A stretch of 64,000 nucleotides of DNA from Ashinkailepas kermadecensis (taxonomy: Eukaryota; Arthropoda; Thecostraca; Neolepadidae), in the NCBI GenBank assembly GCA_034440615.1, contig JAOTOM010004665.1, positions 1-64,000 of the forward strand, written 5' to 3'. Made by a program: the position numbers and the translations under genes. This document shows positions 23,137-34,550 of this stretch, piece after piece. Each line of letters begins with the position of its first letter. Within the stretch, counting starts at the first letter, position 1. A model generated the notes under the pieces. That model ran no database searches. It was not told where the DNA came from and worked only from the letters and a program-made list of their open reading frames with translations.

Positions 23137-23468
23137 TAGATTACCACCTATTCTGCATGATTGGGCGAAGGCACGCGACATGGACAAGCGCCACCAGCAC
23201 AACACGAGCTGGTGCGGCTCCTCCAGGAGCACCACACACGTGGAGGGCGGTGGCCTTGCCACTGACCTGTGGCGGTGAGGAGGGACCAGACCGTGCGACG
23301 TCTCCACGTCACCGCAGCGACTCCGAAACCATCCAACAGACAGGGTGTGTCCCACACGGTTACCCTACACGGCAGCGGCGCCGAGACCATCCAGCAGACA
23401 AGGCTTATAACACACGGTTACTCTACACGGGAGCCGACGTGGCCAGTCATCCCACGACAGCCACCGAG

Positions 23469-23678
23469 ATGAAAAGAAGTGAATCACAGGGTCCCTCAGA
23501 CGAGATGAGGAGCACACGTTTCTCGACCCTCAGTGGACCGCCGACCGACAACACGCACGGCGCCGCCCATTGCGCAGCGCCGCCGAGAACCGAGCGCGGC
23601 GGCACGCAGCGGCGCCACGGACGGCGCCTCGCGGGGCACACGTACGTGAACCGCGTGCCAGCCCCATACTTCACCCAG
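23469..23678 (+). other. Candidate coding exon on the opposite strand of sdt
   Basis: GAG-ATGA at 23469 opens a 70-codon GC-rich frame. It ends exactly at CCCAG then GTGAGG, a good donor, with phase 0. Its Arg/Thr/Pro-rich peptide (ends VNRVPAPYFTQ) matches no family I know, and the open frame extends upstream to 23157. It may be a first exon of a nested gene or only a GC-rich chance ORF. Confidence 0.2.
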
Positions 23679-23885
23679 GTGAGGAAATCGCGCCAGCGCA
23701 CGTTTGTGACAGTGACGTCACCGGACGGGGTGACCAGAGGCCGTGCGCAGGTGCCACGGATTCGGGTTCTCGGTGGGGCGGCGGACTTTCGCCGCGGTCG
23801 TCTGCCGTGCGGCTTTGTTGGTGGGCATCAGCCCGAGCGACCGCGTGAGCTCGAGAGATTCTCTCCGAGCACAGAGTTCCGGTGA

Positions 23886-24472
23886 ATGGTGAAATTTCAC
23901 CAGCGTTTTCGCCGATCGCTGGCTGCTGCCACGAGCGTGGGAAAGTCCAAGATATTGGACGAGAAGTTCATTCTTTCCGTGCAGCGCTTACTTGATAATA
24001 CCTGCTTTTCTCATCAAGATAAAAAGCACTGCCAAGTTATGGGAAGAACTTGAAACACAGACGGCTCACCATCTGGAAGTTCAGGTAGCCGCAAACATTG
24101 CCAACTAACTACCACCAATAATTGTGCAGACACTCTGGGCGCTACATACCACAAGCAGCTGATACGCACATCAGCCCAAATAATCAATCAATCAATATCC
24201 AGTAATGAAGCGTCCTTACCGATGCACCTGAGTCATCGCGACAGGAAGCGTACAATGATTGGACACACCGGCAAACATTTCCAAGTAACTACTAACTAAA
24301 CTACAGTCAGACCAGTGGATCGTTAGAGCGCGATAATACGCTGAAGGACCAGCTAATTGCACTACTTTCTAAGTGGAATGCTGCACGCAGAGCAAGGCTC
24401 CTCCATAAGTGCTCCAAGGCGTGCATCACACTAGTGGAGCGTGAGCCAGTGTGTCGGACAGGCGTCAGCAGC
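23886..24472. other. sdt intron, nothing recognised
   Basis: Ordinary intronic sequence with a short AATC run near 24183-24197. No ORF is supported. Confidence 0.35.
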
Positions 24473-26459
24473 ATGGTGACGTCCGACAGCAGTGCGCGGC
24501 GCGACACGAGCCATTTGCGGCGCCACCGCGGGGTGTTGTGGCCGCCAATAGTGAGGCTTTTACCTGTCGGGGTCATTACGGACAGGCTGGTCCAGCCATC
24601 AGCCAGCCAGCAGCATGGTGACGTCCGACGGCAGTGTGCGGCGCGACACGAGCCATTTGCGGCGCCACCGCGGGGTGTTGTGGCCGCCAATAGTGAGGCT
24701 TTTACCTGTCGGGGTCATTACGGACAGGCTGGTCCAGCCATCAGCCAGCCAGCAGCATGGTGACGTCCGACAGCAGTGCGCGGCGCGACACGAGCCATTT
24801 GTGGCGCCACCGCGGGGTGTTGTGGCCGCCAATTGTGAGGCTTTTACCTGTCGGGGTCATTACGGACAGGCTGGTCCAGCCATCAGCCAGCCAGCAGCAT
24901 GGTGACGTCCGACAGCAGTGCGCGGCGCGACACGAGCCATTTGCGGCGCCACCACGGGGTGTTGTGGCCGCCAATTGTGAGGCTTTTACCTGTCGGGGTC
25001 ATTACGGACAGGCTGGTCCAGCCATCAGCCAGCCAGCAGCATGGTGACGTCCGACAGCAGTGTGCGGCGCGACACGAGCCATTTGTGGCGCCACCACGGG
25101 GTGTTGTGGCCGCCAATAGTGAGGCTTTTACCTGTCGGGGTCATTACGGACAGGCTGGTCCAGCCATCAGCCAGCCAGCAGCACTCGCGACACGAGCCAT
25201 TTGTGGCGCCACCACGGGGTGTTGTGGCCGCCAATAGTGAGGCTTTTACCTGTCGGGGTCATTACGGACAGGCTGGTCCAGCCATCAGCCAGCCAGCAGC
25301 ACTCGCGACACGAGCCATTTGTGGCGCCACCACGGGGTGTTGTGGCCGCCAATAGTGAGGCTTTTACCTGTCGGGGTCATTACGGACAGGCTGGTCCGGC
25401 CATCAGCCAGCCAGCAGCACTCGCGACACGAGCCATTTGTGGCGCCACCACGGGGTGGTGTGGCCGCCAATAGTGAGGCTTTTACCTGTCGGGGGTCATT
25501 ACGGACAGGCTGGTCCGGCCATCAGCCAGCCAGCAGCACTCGCGACACGAGCCATTTGTGGCGCCACCACGGGGTGGTGTGGCCGCCAATAGTGAGGCTT
25601 TTACCTGTCGGGGTCATTACGGACAGGCTGGTCCGGCCATCAGCCAGCCAGCAGCACTCGCGACACGAGCCATTTGTGGCGCCACCACGGGGTGGTGTGG
25701 CCGCCAATAGTGAGGCTTTTACCTGTCGGGGTCATTACGGACAGGCTGGTCCGGCCATCAGCCAGCCAGCAGCACTCGCGACACGAGCCATTTGTGGCGC
25801 CACCACGGGGTGTTGTGGCCGCCAATAGTGAGGCTTTTACCTGTCGGGGTCATTACGGACAGGCTGGTCCAGCCATCAGCCAGCCAGCAGCATGGTGACG
25901 TCCGACAGCAGTGTGCGGCGCGACACGAGCCATTTGTGGCGCCACCACGGGGTGTAGTGGCCGCCAATAGTGAGGCTTTTACCTGTCGGGGTCATTACGG
26001 ACAGGCTGGTCCAGCCATCAGCCAGCCAGCAGCATGGTGACGTCCGACAGCAGTGTGCGGCGCGACACGAGCCATTTGTGGCGCCACCGCGGGGTGTTGT
26101 GGCCGCCAATAGTGAGGCTTTTACCTGTCGGGGTCATTACGGACAGGCTGGTCCAGCCATCAGCCAGCCAGCAGCATGGTGACGTCCGACAGCAGTGTGC
26201 GGCGCGACACGAGCCATTTGCGGCGCCACCGCGGGGTGTTGTGGCCGCCAATAGTGAGGCTTTTACCTGTCGGCGTCATTACGGACAGGCTGGTCCAGCC
26301 ATCAGCCAGCCAGCAGCATGGTGACGTCCGACAGCAGTGTGCGGCGCGACACGAGCCATTTGTGGCGCCACCACGGGGTGTTGTGGCCGCCAATAGTGAG
26401 GCTTTTACCTGTCGGGGTCATTACGGCCAGGCTGGTCCAGCCATCAGCCAGCCAGCAGC
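24473..26459. repeat. 142/118-bp satellite-like array with block structure
   Basis: Five 142-bp units (24473-25182) are followed by six 118/119-bp units (25183-25891) and then four 142-bp units (25892-26459). The long unit starts ATGGTGACGTCCGACAGCAG; in the short unit this is replaced by ACTC. Both then share GCGACACGAGCCATTTG, GGGGTGTTGTGGCCGCC and CTTTTACCTGTCGGGGTC. Copies are over about 95 percent alike by eye. Short ORFs repeating every unit are artefacts. Confidence 0.97.
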
Positions 26460-26672
26460 ACTCACTCTTCGAGCGTGGATGACTCACGTTTGTAAGTGAA
26501 TGCAAGCCTACGACAAGGATCACCCAGACCTACTGAATGATTATGCGGAACGTCACTCCGCACTAGACAGCTGACAAATATTTATTTAAAAACACATTTG
26601 CCGGGTCCTCTAGAGTTCGTGTCTACCCGAGGTTGGAGGCCCTCTCATATCGATATTATACATATACATACA

Positions 26673-26679
<7 letters not shown>

Positions 26680-26709
<30 letters not shown>

Positions 26710-26865
26710 GACGAGTGGTCTAGGGGTAACATGCTCATCTCACAATCGAAAGGTTGTGGGTTCGAGTCTCACCTGTCGGTACTCTTCGCCCGCGACCAAT
26801 CGGCGTCAGAGATTGGCGACGCTATATGACTCAACGGTCGACGTGTCGTAAAAACTAATAACCAA

Positions 26866-26925
<60 letters not shown>
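26680..26925. repeat. (TA)n microsatellite split by a SINE
   Basis: TA repeats occur on both sides of the SINE (26680-26706 and 26869-26925), consistent with insertion into an existing TA tract. A TSD cannot be told apart from the repeat. Confidence 0.85.
26707..26868 (+). mobile_element. tRNA-derived SINE, full length
   Basis: Same family as 15027-15189: tRNA-like head GGGGACGAGTGGTCTAGGGG, B box GGTTCGAGTC, body CTTCGCCCGCGACCAATCGG, and tail ACTCAACGGTCGACGTG ending AATAACCAACC. Confidence 0.92.
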
Positions 26926-26926
<1 letters not shown>

Positions 26927-27177
26927 AGCTCTAACATGAAGCTACACCGATCCAGCTCTAACATGAAATTGTCGGCACGTTGTAAGGTAGTAGTTCCGGA
27001 ATATGTCACTTCAGCCCTTGTGTTCCCGCCGACGAGATCCCGGCTGCACCTAAATAGGCCACGCGGACCGGACAGCACAGTCTACCGTATCTATCCCGGC
27101 AAACACGACAGCTATGAGACAAACAGCAGGGCGGTCGGCTCTCGGCCGGTCTGATCCAGCTCATGGCCGGACGACTC

Positions 27178-27216
27178 GTCCGATGGACCGCTCGGGCACC
27201 GAACGGTCCATCGGAC
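27178..27216. repeat. Perfect 13-bp hairpin, 13-nt loop
   Basis: GTCCGATGGACCG (27178-27190) and its exact complement (27204-27216). It lies within the sdt intron, in CG-rich sequence. Confidence 0.7.
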
Positions 27217-27339
27217 ACTCGAACCACTCGACGGAGGTCTCCACATCGTGGCGCGTCACACTGTGGGGCTGGGGCTCAGTGAAGCGTCGCGTCGATCCGA
27301 TGGAACAATCGGCCGGCAGCGTCAGCGGCCGGTGGCTGC

Positions 27340-27665
27340 CGGTGGAGCTCGGTGGGGCCAGGTGGAGTTCAGTGGAGTTAGGTGGAGCCCGGTGGCGGCC
27401 GGTGGAGGTTAGCGGGAGGCTGGTGGAGCCCAGTGGCGGCCGGTAGAGCCCGGTGAGCCCGGTGGCGGCCGGTAGAGCCCGGTGAGCCCGGTGGCGGCCG
27501 GCGGAGCCCGGTGGAGGTTAGCTGGAGGCCGGTAGAGCCCGGTGGCGGCCGGTGGAGCCCGCTGGAGGTTAGCGGGAGGCCGGTGAAGCAGTGGCGGCCG
27601 GTAGAGCCCGGTGGGGGCCGATGGGGGCCGGTGGGGGTCGGTGGAGCCCGGTGGAGACCAGCGGG
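27340..27665. repeat. Degenerate GGTGGAGCC/GGTGGCGGCC repeat
   Basis: Irregular units of roughly 15-25 bp (CCGGTGGCGGCCGGTAGAG and variants). The Pro-rich minus-strand ORFs here follow from the repeat. Confidence 0.75.
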
Positions 27666-28105
27666 AGGGCGGTGTATTTGCGGAACCACCGCAGTGCGCA
27701 GCGTCAGCCGGCGCCCTGCATCTCCACCAGATATTGCGCAACGCCACAGAGACGTGGGCGGGGTAGGGGTGGGGATAGGGGCTGGGAGCAGACCAGGTGT
27801 CGCTGCCCGCCGCCACAGCTGGCTGGCAACGCGCAGTGTGCGTCAGACATGAGCGGGCCCCAGACACACCTCCAGCGGGACAGCCGGCCTCAACCTCGCA
27901 ACACCACATCCGTACAGGCCGACACCACTGGACACGACACGACACAACACCCGCGGGCGGCCGGCGTCATGCTCACCGGCAGACACCACGCGGACGTGAC
28001 GAACACGGAGCGTCGTCAGACGTCTCACCTGGCCGCGCCGACACTGCTCCACACGGGCCAAGGTCATCGGCGGGTCATCACACGGGTGAGTGCAGGTGCG
28101 CTTAC

Positions 28106-28289
28106 CTATGCCGACCGCCGGGGTGCCGTGCTCCGTGCTGTGCGCGTCATAGCCGTTGTTTACAAAGCCGGTGGGTGCGGGGTGGTGCTCGAGACGCTTC
28201 AGCTTCTCGCTACCTCGCAGCGACGAGCGCAGGAACTCCTCCTCCTTGGTCCGCTTGTCGCGCAGTTCGCGGTCTCGTCGGATGTCCTC
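28106..28289 (-). CDS. sdt: Stardust/PALS1 exon: basic linker before L27N
   Basis: A 184-nt exon. The acceptor is AAATTCCAG and the donor is CATAG then GTAAGC. It starts in phase 0 directly after MERIRKYQ of the preceding exon and ends in phase 1, matched by exon 2219-2640. It encodes EDIRRDRELRDKRTKEEEFL, RSSLRGSEKLKRLEHH and TGFVNNGYD, corresponding to the QQEDMRRRREEEGKK, SSMRLKKLAQ and TGIDNPMFD region of PALS1. An upstream AG would add VGGDRNMYKFQ in frame, but the chosen junction (KYQ joined to EDI) best fits the family. The flanking introns are 3.9 kb and 25.5 kb. Confidence 0.9.
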
Positions 28290-28439
28290 CTGGAATTTGT
28301 ACATGTTGCGGTCACCACCCACCGAGGTCATTGCTCTGACATTGCCGGGTCGGTCAGTGGACGGCTACACCGTAGTCACTGTTGCTCGCCGCGCGGGGTC
28401 ACTGCTGTTCACTGTTGCTGGCCGCAGCGTCTGGCCAGT

Positions 28440-28640
28440 CATCCGCCGTATGCGGGGCCACAGTTAGCTCTCGGCGACGTCTGCCCCGTCAGCCGCCGTA
28501 TGCGAGGTCACCGTCAGCTCTCGGCGACGTCTGCCCCGTCAGCAGCCGTATGCGGGCCACCGTCAGCTCTCGGCGACGTCTGCCCCGTCAGCCGCCGTAT
28601 GCGGGGTCACCGTCAGCTCGGTGACGTCTGGCCCCAGCTG
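28440..28640. repeat. 49/50-bp minisatellite, about four copies
   Basis: CTCTCGGCGACGTCTGCCCC recurs at roughly 50-bp spacing with GCCGTATGCGGGGTCACCG between. It lies just upstream of the 28106-28289 exon. Confidence 0.85.
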
Positions 28641-29194
28641 GCGTCGCCTCAACACTGACCACTGCACACCGGCCGTGCAGTGACGGCGTACTCACGACCC
28701 AGACCACCTGCGGCCCCCGAGAGACGTCACGATCGCGCCGTGTCGCCGACGGGCGTCACCAGCACACGGCCACCGCCGGCCGCCGACACGGCTCACAGTC
28801 GGCTCACGATGACTGACGGCACGCCGCGCCCTCGCCAAGCCAGCCGGCCGAGTGTGCAGGTCCGGCCGGTCGGCCGCTCTGCTCAAAACCAGTTCGGCGG
28901 CGCACCGGCTCGGACGGCCGCAGCGCCGCCCCGCCGACCGCCGCGCGGCCGACGGCCACCCCTGCACCGACGCGCCGAGGACGGCCACCCCTGCACCGAC
29001 GCGACGCGGCGCCGCGCCGCGCCAAACCCGGCCGCGCCACGTCCGGCAGCCGGCGACGTGAGCACGGACCGCGCACCACTGCGCCCGACGGAGCCGACGA
29101 GACAGACGCGACAGCGCCAACGGCGCCGACGCAGGCGGGCAGAGGCCGGGCCGGCCATTGGTCGGTGTCCGCGAGCCAACCGACGGCTGTTGAT

Positions 29195-29510
29195 GGTTTT
29201 CGACGGCCACCGACGTCTACCGACGGCCATCCCCGGCCATCTACGCCTACCGGCGGCTATCGATGGCCATCGACGTCTACGTACGGCCACTGGTGGCCAT
29301 CGGCGACTACCGATGCATACCGATGGAATCGACAGCTACTGACGACCACCGACCGCTACCGACGGCTACTGACAGCTACTAACGCCTACCGACGGCCACC
29401 GACGGCTACCGACGACTCATGATGCCTACCGGCGGCTACCGGTGGCTACCGACGGCTTCCGACGGCTCCCAATGGCTACCGACAGCTACCGACGGCTTCT
29501 GACATGGCCC
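29195..29510. repeat. Degenerate CTACCGACGG repeat
   Basis: Short irregular units of CTACCGACGGC/CATCGACG type, diverging across about 300 bp. Confidence 0.75.
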
Positions 29511-30560
29511 CGACCCCCAGTGATGCAGCATTGATGCGGCACTGTGTGCCACGAGCAGTTTGTGTCCCCCACGTGTGTATGCCGCCCCCAGTATGTGGGC
29601 ATGCCAGCTCGCCCAGCAGAATGCCGACCCAGTACTCGAAACAGGTCATAGTACGCTATTTTCGCAATGAATAAACCGGCACATCGGACACTACTTGGGC
29701 AGTGTACCGGTACACCAGACAGCACACCGGTACATCAGGCAGTATACCGCCATACGATGAATATTGTGCTGCCGATTCATGGCATCGGTAGCCGGGAAAT
29801 TGCCTTCGCCTTGACTGAGAAGTGGGTAGGGATGGGTGAGGATCATTCACCCAGAAACCGTAAAGATCGCAGACAAAGAACTATATTTGGATAGGCCTGG
29901 AAAAGACCTGAATAATAATCTATCCAGAATTGTCCGCATTGATTAAATATCGAGGCTGCCAGAACTAAGTACTGAGGCCGCCAGGACTAATAATTCAGGT
30001 CGACAGAACTAGGAATTGAGGCTGCCAAAACCAAGAATTGAGGCCGACAGAACTAATCATTGAGGCCGCCAGAATTAAGAATACATCAAAGTGGAGACAC
30101 CTTGTGGAACACTGGCTACGGCTGGCTGCCACGCAGCTTCGCAATGTTACCGGCGTGTTATTTTAGCGATGCGTCAATCTCGGCCTCCTGGAGGTATCCT
30201 AATAAGAAATGTAAGGTCATATGGGACTCTGGGTTTCACCCCAAAGAGATACGTTGAGGTCACTAGCCTGGACTGACCTCATATGAACTCAAGAGGCCTT
30301 CGTTGCTCCGAGGTTATTCTATGGTGTGCGTTACATACAAATTCATTCACCCAATTTGTCTATTGGAATCCCAAGGTGACCTTTCGTTAACTGATTACCA
30401 TTTATTGGAATCTTACTCCATTGGACGGAATTGGCTAACACCAGTTAGCCGCGGCTAGGTGTGACATGACCCCAGGTCTCTGGCTATTACGGAACATTAC
30501 ACATACATAACGTTATAGATTATGTTCAGGTGGGATAACAGGTGATATCGGAGATCAGAT
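29511..30560. other. sdt intron, nothing recognised
   Basis: Contains a local imperfect repetition of GGCCGCCAGAACTAA/GAATTGAGGC at 29948-30080. No ORF or element is supported. Confidence 0.4.
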
Positions 30561-30566
30561 TGTCCT

Positions 30567-30677
30567 TCCAGCATATTTTAGAAGCGGTAGCGTTTGAGAA
30601 CGATAAGGCTTACTTCAGGTCGACGAAAGGAATCGGATGGTTCTCGAACGCTACCAATTCTAAAATGAAAAGCTGGA
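30567..30677. ncRNA. Pre-miRNA-like imperfect hairpin (candidate)
   Basis: The arms 30567-30601 and 30640-30677 fold back around a 38-nt loop. From the loop outward the + strand pairing is GAGAAC (6 bp), a G-U pair, GGTAGCGTT (9 bp), a 2x2 internal loop, ATTTTAGAA (9 bp), an asymmetric bulge and TCCAGC (6 bp). The roughly 110-nt hairpin with about 30 paired bases resembles a miRNA precursor. I recognise no known miRNA in it, and an inverted-repeat transposon relic is equally possible. The sequence can fold on either strand. Confidence 0.3.
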
Positions 30678-31121
30678 AGAAGAGCCGAGCCCTCTTTCTC
30701 CAATGCATAATCATGTTTCTTTTGCCAAAAGCAATAAATAATGACTAGACTCGAGATAATATAATAGAACGATGAACATTGACATGTGCTTCAGGCTGCG
30801 CACGTAAGCAATTATTTCGATATGACAGACGGTTCTCGGACATCTCCGCGTCGGGTTTCACCTGTTCAACTTTACAACATCTGGGCCTTCTAAACATCAT
30901 CCTTCCAAACCATGATTCACAGAATCCACTGTCCTCCAGGACAGGTTGGTATGAGTTAGTTTCTAACCTGCATAGCATACCATGCAATAGTTTAAGCTAG
31001 AACTTGGAGGTGCGTGAGAAGTTATGTAACCCTCTGAGCACAGCAGAACCTCCTACCCCTGGCAGGGCGGGGTGCGGGCGGTGGGTGGAATTTGATCACC
31101 CACCAGTGTTTGTTGTAAAAT

Positions 31122-31197
31122 ATATAGAGACATGTGGTAAATGACACGATATAGCTCCATTCTTGAGTTTTCAGTTGCTTGAGACATGTCTCTATAT
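31122..31197. repeat. 14-bp perfect inverted repeat, 48-nt loop
   Basis: ATATAGAGACATGT (31122-31135) and its complement (31184-31197). It is a simple stem with no further pairing in the loop. Confidence 0.6.
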
Positions 31198-31199
31198 CT

Positions 31200-32234
31200 C
31201 TTTTGGCTGGCCTTCCGAGTCAGGTCAAACAGGCCAATGTCAGGGTGCAGTTGGCCACTTGGCCCCAGCAGTGGTTTCCACACTATGCTCGGAAAACAAG
31301 TGGGATTTCATGTATTCAACGTTAAAAATATTGAAGCTGAATCCTTTCACAACACACCGACGACATCCCAGACTGACAAGTGCGAAGGTCAAGGTCACCG
31401 ATTTGGTCAATTACCTGGAAATATGTGGTGAACTGCTGGTGGAACCGACGATTTGTGAAACAGTGTTCAGGAAATGATAATGGTGGTGATGAATTTTATG
31501 TTCAGGGCAAGACCATTTTGTGCCCATATGAACAGTAAGGGGTGCCACCAAGGAAAAACCAAATGTTTTGTACCCCTTTTTCTTGCCCCAAATTTTCCTC
31601 TCCACATCGAGGAATTGCAAAGCACAAAACCAATCCTGTGCATGGCACACGTGTTTGTATCCACAGGAATCGTGCTCTTGTCTAACCACTCAACCATTCG
31701 TACACACGACACCACCCAGGGGCGTTATTCCACCGCGGAACTTCACTAAAAGGTGAACAGTGAAATACGGACCCCAGCCGGGTACATAAACGGGCTCCCT
31801 GAACTGTCATGAGGTGCTCACCAATCTGAAGGGAGTCGAGATGTTCTTAGTGACATCTCACACCTGATGTCAACCACACACTAGGAGAGGTATGCGTCTG
31901 ATCTCTGCCCCCCCCCCCCGTATATCGCATGCAACCACGCTAGCTCAGCAACGGAGACTCAACAGTATTTGATCCCCACGATGAGCCAGCACAGATACAC
32001 CGTCCGAACCAGCACCGATTCCAATAAATATCTGACCTCGACACATATCTACCCCGCATGCACACACCACACATCACACAACTGGTAGCCCGCTATACTC
32101 GACATCGACATCCGATATACTGATAGACTGCCATGCGGGGCCCTGGTGACCCGACAAACTATCCCGACGAGCACCGCGTGACCTGGCGGTTCACCGTGCC
32201 GGCAGCCCGACACCAGTGCCGGCCGGCCGCTCAC
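31200..32234. other. sdt intron, nothing recognised
   Basis: Intronic DNA with a poly-C run at about 31909-31919. The short ORFs on both strands are unsupported. Confidence 0.4.
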
Positions 32235-32421
32235 CTGGTACTTCCTGATGCGCTCCATCTGGTGGCGGCTGGGCTCCGAGTCGCGGCTGGCCGTGCTGCT
32301 GCCCCTGCTGCGGTCCAGGCTGGGCCGCGGCGCCGGCGCCGGCGGCTCGGCCGGGGAGCCCGGCGAGCTGGGCGAGCCGCGCGCCGCCGCCTCGGGCCGA
32401 GCCGAGCCGTTGGCGGGCCGC

Positions 32422-32452
<31 letters not shown>

Positions 32453-32668
32453 GCAGCGGCGGCGGCAGCGGCGGCGGCAGCGGCGGCGGCAGCGGCGGAG
32501 CGCGGCGGCGGGTATCGCGGCGGCGTCTTGGTGCGCGCCACGAACGTCTCGGGCACGTCGACGGCCATCTCGCGGTGCGGGCCGCGGTCGAGCTCGCTCA
32601 TGACCGCCTCCAGCTGGAGCTGCTCGACGCTACTGGCGCGGCTGGCGGCGCGGCTCGACCGGTGCGAG
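32235..32668 (-). CDS. sdt: Stardust/PALS1 exon: ECR1 Par6-binding motif, poly-Pro segment; frameshifted
   Basis: A 434-nt exon. The acceptor is CTCTTGCAG and the donor is TACCAG then GTGAGC. It begins with the third base of the Gly codon left open by exon 38034-39007. It encodes a Ser-rich start (SHRSSRAASRASSVEQLQLE), then AVMSELDRGPHREMAVDVPE and TFVARTKTPPRYPPP. The latter is the Stardust ECR1 motif, which binds the Par6 PDZ domain in flies and vertebrates. The conserved end (SRHQMERIRKYQ, compare PALS1 LERIRQQQ) lies in another frame: codons start at positions divisible by three before the GC repeat and one base off after it. One surplus base near 32499-32502 (GAGCGCGG) would explain it. 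Without it the low-complexity part reads poly-Pro/Leu; with it, poly-Ala. No GT-AG intron fits there. Confidence 0.88.
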
Positions 32669-33295
32669 CTGCAAGAGGGCGGGGTCACATCCAGTGCCGG
32701 CCAGCACGGGCGGCAGCATCGCGGCCACATTACGGGGTCACACGGCGCCACACATCACACCACCACACCGGCAGGACATGCGGTCTCGCTTGCCCCGACT
32801 GTGTTCAGTCCGCCACCGCCCCAGGCGACCAGCGCGCCGGCACGCAGCGCGCCACAGGCCGACCACCGACTCCGGCCGGTGCCGTCGCGTCGACCCGACC
32901 TGTAGCCGGAGCACCACAGCAGGCGACGCCCCGCCACACCGGCCCGGCGCGGCGCCACGCCCCCAGTGGATGGCCGAGACCGCCCAGTCGTCACCGCTTC
33001 CGCACCGACGGCGAACACACGCGCAAGGCCGTCGCTCGACCGTGCGCCGACACGGCGAGGCGCACCGGCTCCGACGGCTGCCGATCACAACACGCCGGGG
33101 CGGGGCCACCGGTCAACGCGTGGCACACAGCCGCACCAGACGACCGGCCATCTGCCAGCGAGCGAGCGCAGTCAACCCGCTGACCGCGCGGCGACCTAAC
33201 GCGGCGACCTGGCACGGCGTCGCCGGTCGCGCTCAGGTCGGCCCCCGCCGCCGCCGCCGGAAGCGGGCGGCAGTTTTTTGTTGGGCGTGTCTGCT
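32669..33295. other. sdt intron, CpG-rich
   Basis: GC-rich sequence with long open frames on both strands that share no domain. It probably belongs to a CpG-dense segment continuing from the exon. Confidence 0.35.
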
Positions 33296-33512
33296 GGCGC
33301 GACCGTGCGTCCAGCCGGTGTGGGCGCGCCCGATGTCTGTCGTCAGCCACCAACAGTGCGTCCAGCCGGTGTGGGCGCGCCCGATGTCTGCCCTCAGCCA
33401 CCGACCGTGCGTCCAGCCGGTGTGGGCGCGCCCGATGTCTGTCGTCAGCCACCGACCGTGCGTCCAGCCGGTGTGGGCGCGCCCGATGTCTGCCCTCAGC
33501 CACCGACCGACC
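33296..33512. repeat. 51-bp minisatellite, four copies
   Basis: GTGCGTCCAGCCGGTGTGGG then GCGCCCGATGTCTG recurs with 51-bp spacing after the first unit. Every second unit carries CCCTCAGCCACC instead of GTCGTCAGCCACC, so the array is built of 102-bp dimers. Confidence 0.93.
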
Positions 33513-34170
33513 GACTGACTGACGGCCGCCGGCTCCGCCGCCGCCGCCGCCGCAGATAACATTCCCGCCGTTGATACCGACTGGCCACCGTGTGCGGGCC
33601 CCAGTCAGTACACGCCGACCACGTGCCGGTCATCAGCTGGGCCAGCACCTGCTCACCAGCAAGCTCGCACGCATGATATCGGAAGCGGTTCCACGGTAGT
33701 AAGCCCGAATAGTCGGATAGTTTCTCTCGGGGTGCATAAGATGACTCAAGATGATGACGTCATCCGTTCATCACGTGATTGAATGTCTGATGTGATCAAT
33801 GCAGCTAAATTTCAACAGGAATGCGATCCGACTTCTCGCTGGAGTGGATTTACGGGATCAGCTTTCACGTAAGGAAGGCTGTCCTGCGTAAGCTCGAAGC
33901 TTCTAACCCCATCGTGACTAGCTATCCAACTGCGGAATTCCAAACCAGCATTGCAATGCGCCTCCAACGCTACTTCACGGCCACACACGCCATGGCGCCA
34001 GTCTGGCGCCAGTCTGGCGCCAAACGCGGCCTGACCGCGACCCGCCTCGACATGAGAGCCCGGCGACCCGACCTCTTCCAACGCAGACATCAGGGCGGGA
34101 AGCAAGCTGACAAAACAGTCGACAATAAGACGGCCAGGATTTTACACGACGCTTCTTTACCGCTTACAAT
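33513..34170. other. sdt intron, nothing recognised
   Basis: Includes three direct copies of CTGGCGCCAGT at 33991-34021. No gene supported. Confidence 0.35.
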
Positions 34171-34216
34171 GATGATGAATTGGAGTTTAGGGGCGTGCCG
34201 ACTACCAGGGTCATTT
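34171..34216 (-). mobile_element. Diverged I-like LINE tail
   Basis: TTGGAGTTTAGGGGCGTGCC, GACTACCAGGGTCATTTTGC resembles the tail consensus but lacks its start and end. Low confidence. Confidence 0.4.
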
Positions 34217-34550
34217 TGCAACCAGAACTGAGTTACAAATAATTTACAATGCTGATATATTAGCCAGTTACTAATCATCACGGGTGACGGTATTTCACAT
34301 CAAAGCGTGCTTGTTGAACGTAAAAAATGTTCCCAGACGCTACGTCCTGAGTTGTTCCCTAGTAGCGTACGCAAAGAAGTGTCGGCGTTCCGCCGTCCTA
34401 AAACCTGGCGCCGTAGCGGTTCCAACCGCAAACAACCTACCAAAACATGACACACAGTAAGCGGGCCAGAGAAATGTGGGTTTACCGCCTACAACCTGCT
34501 GTTGAAGCAGATGCTGAACTGAGTGACAACCCGACAGCAGCCCACATTTA

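Noticed and set aside
26707..26780. Functional tRNA gene
   Set aside because: The A and B boxes and T arm are present, but the anticodon arm does not pair properly. The sequence is the head of a SINE with further copies at 15.1 and 62.6 kb.
32191..32751. Poly-Ala tract as the true reading of the ECR1 exon
   Set aside because: Staying in that frame loses the conserved MERIRKYQ end and gives the wrong phase at the donor, so a frame break with a poly-Pro/Leu reading is preferred.
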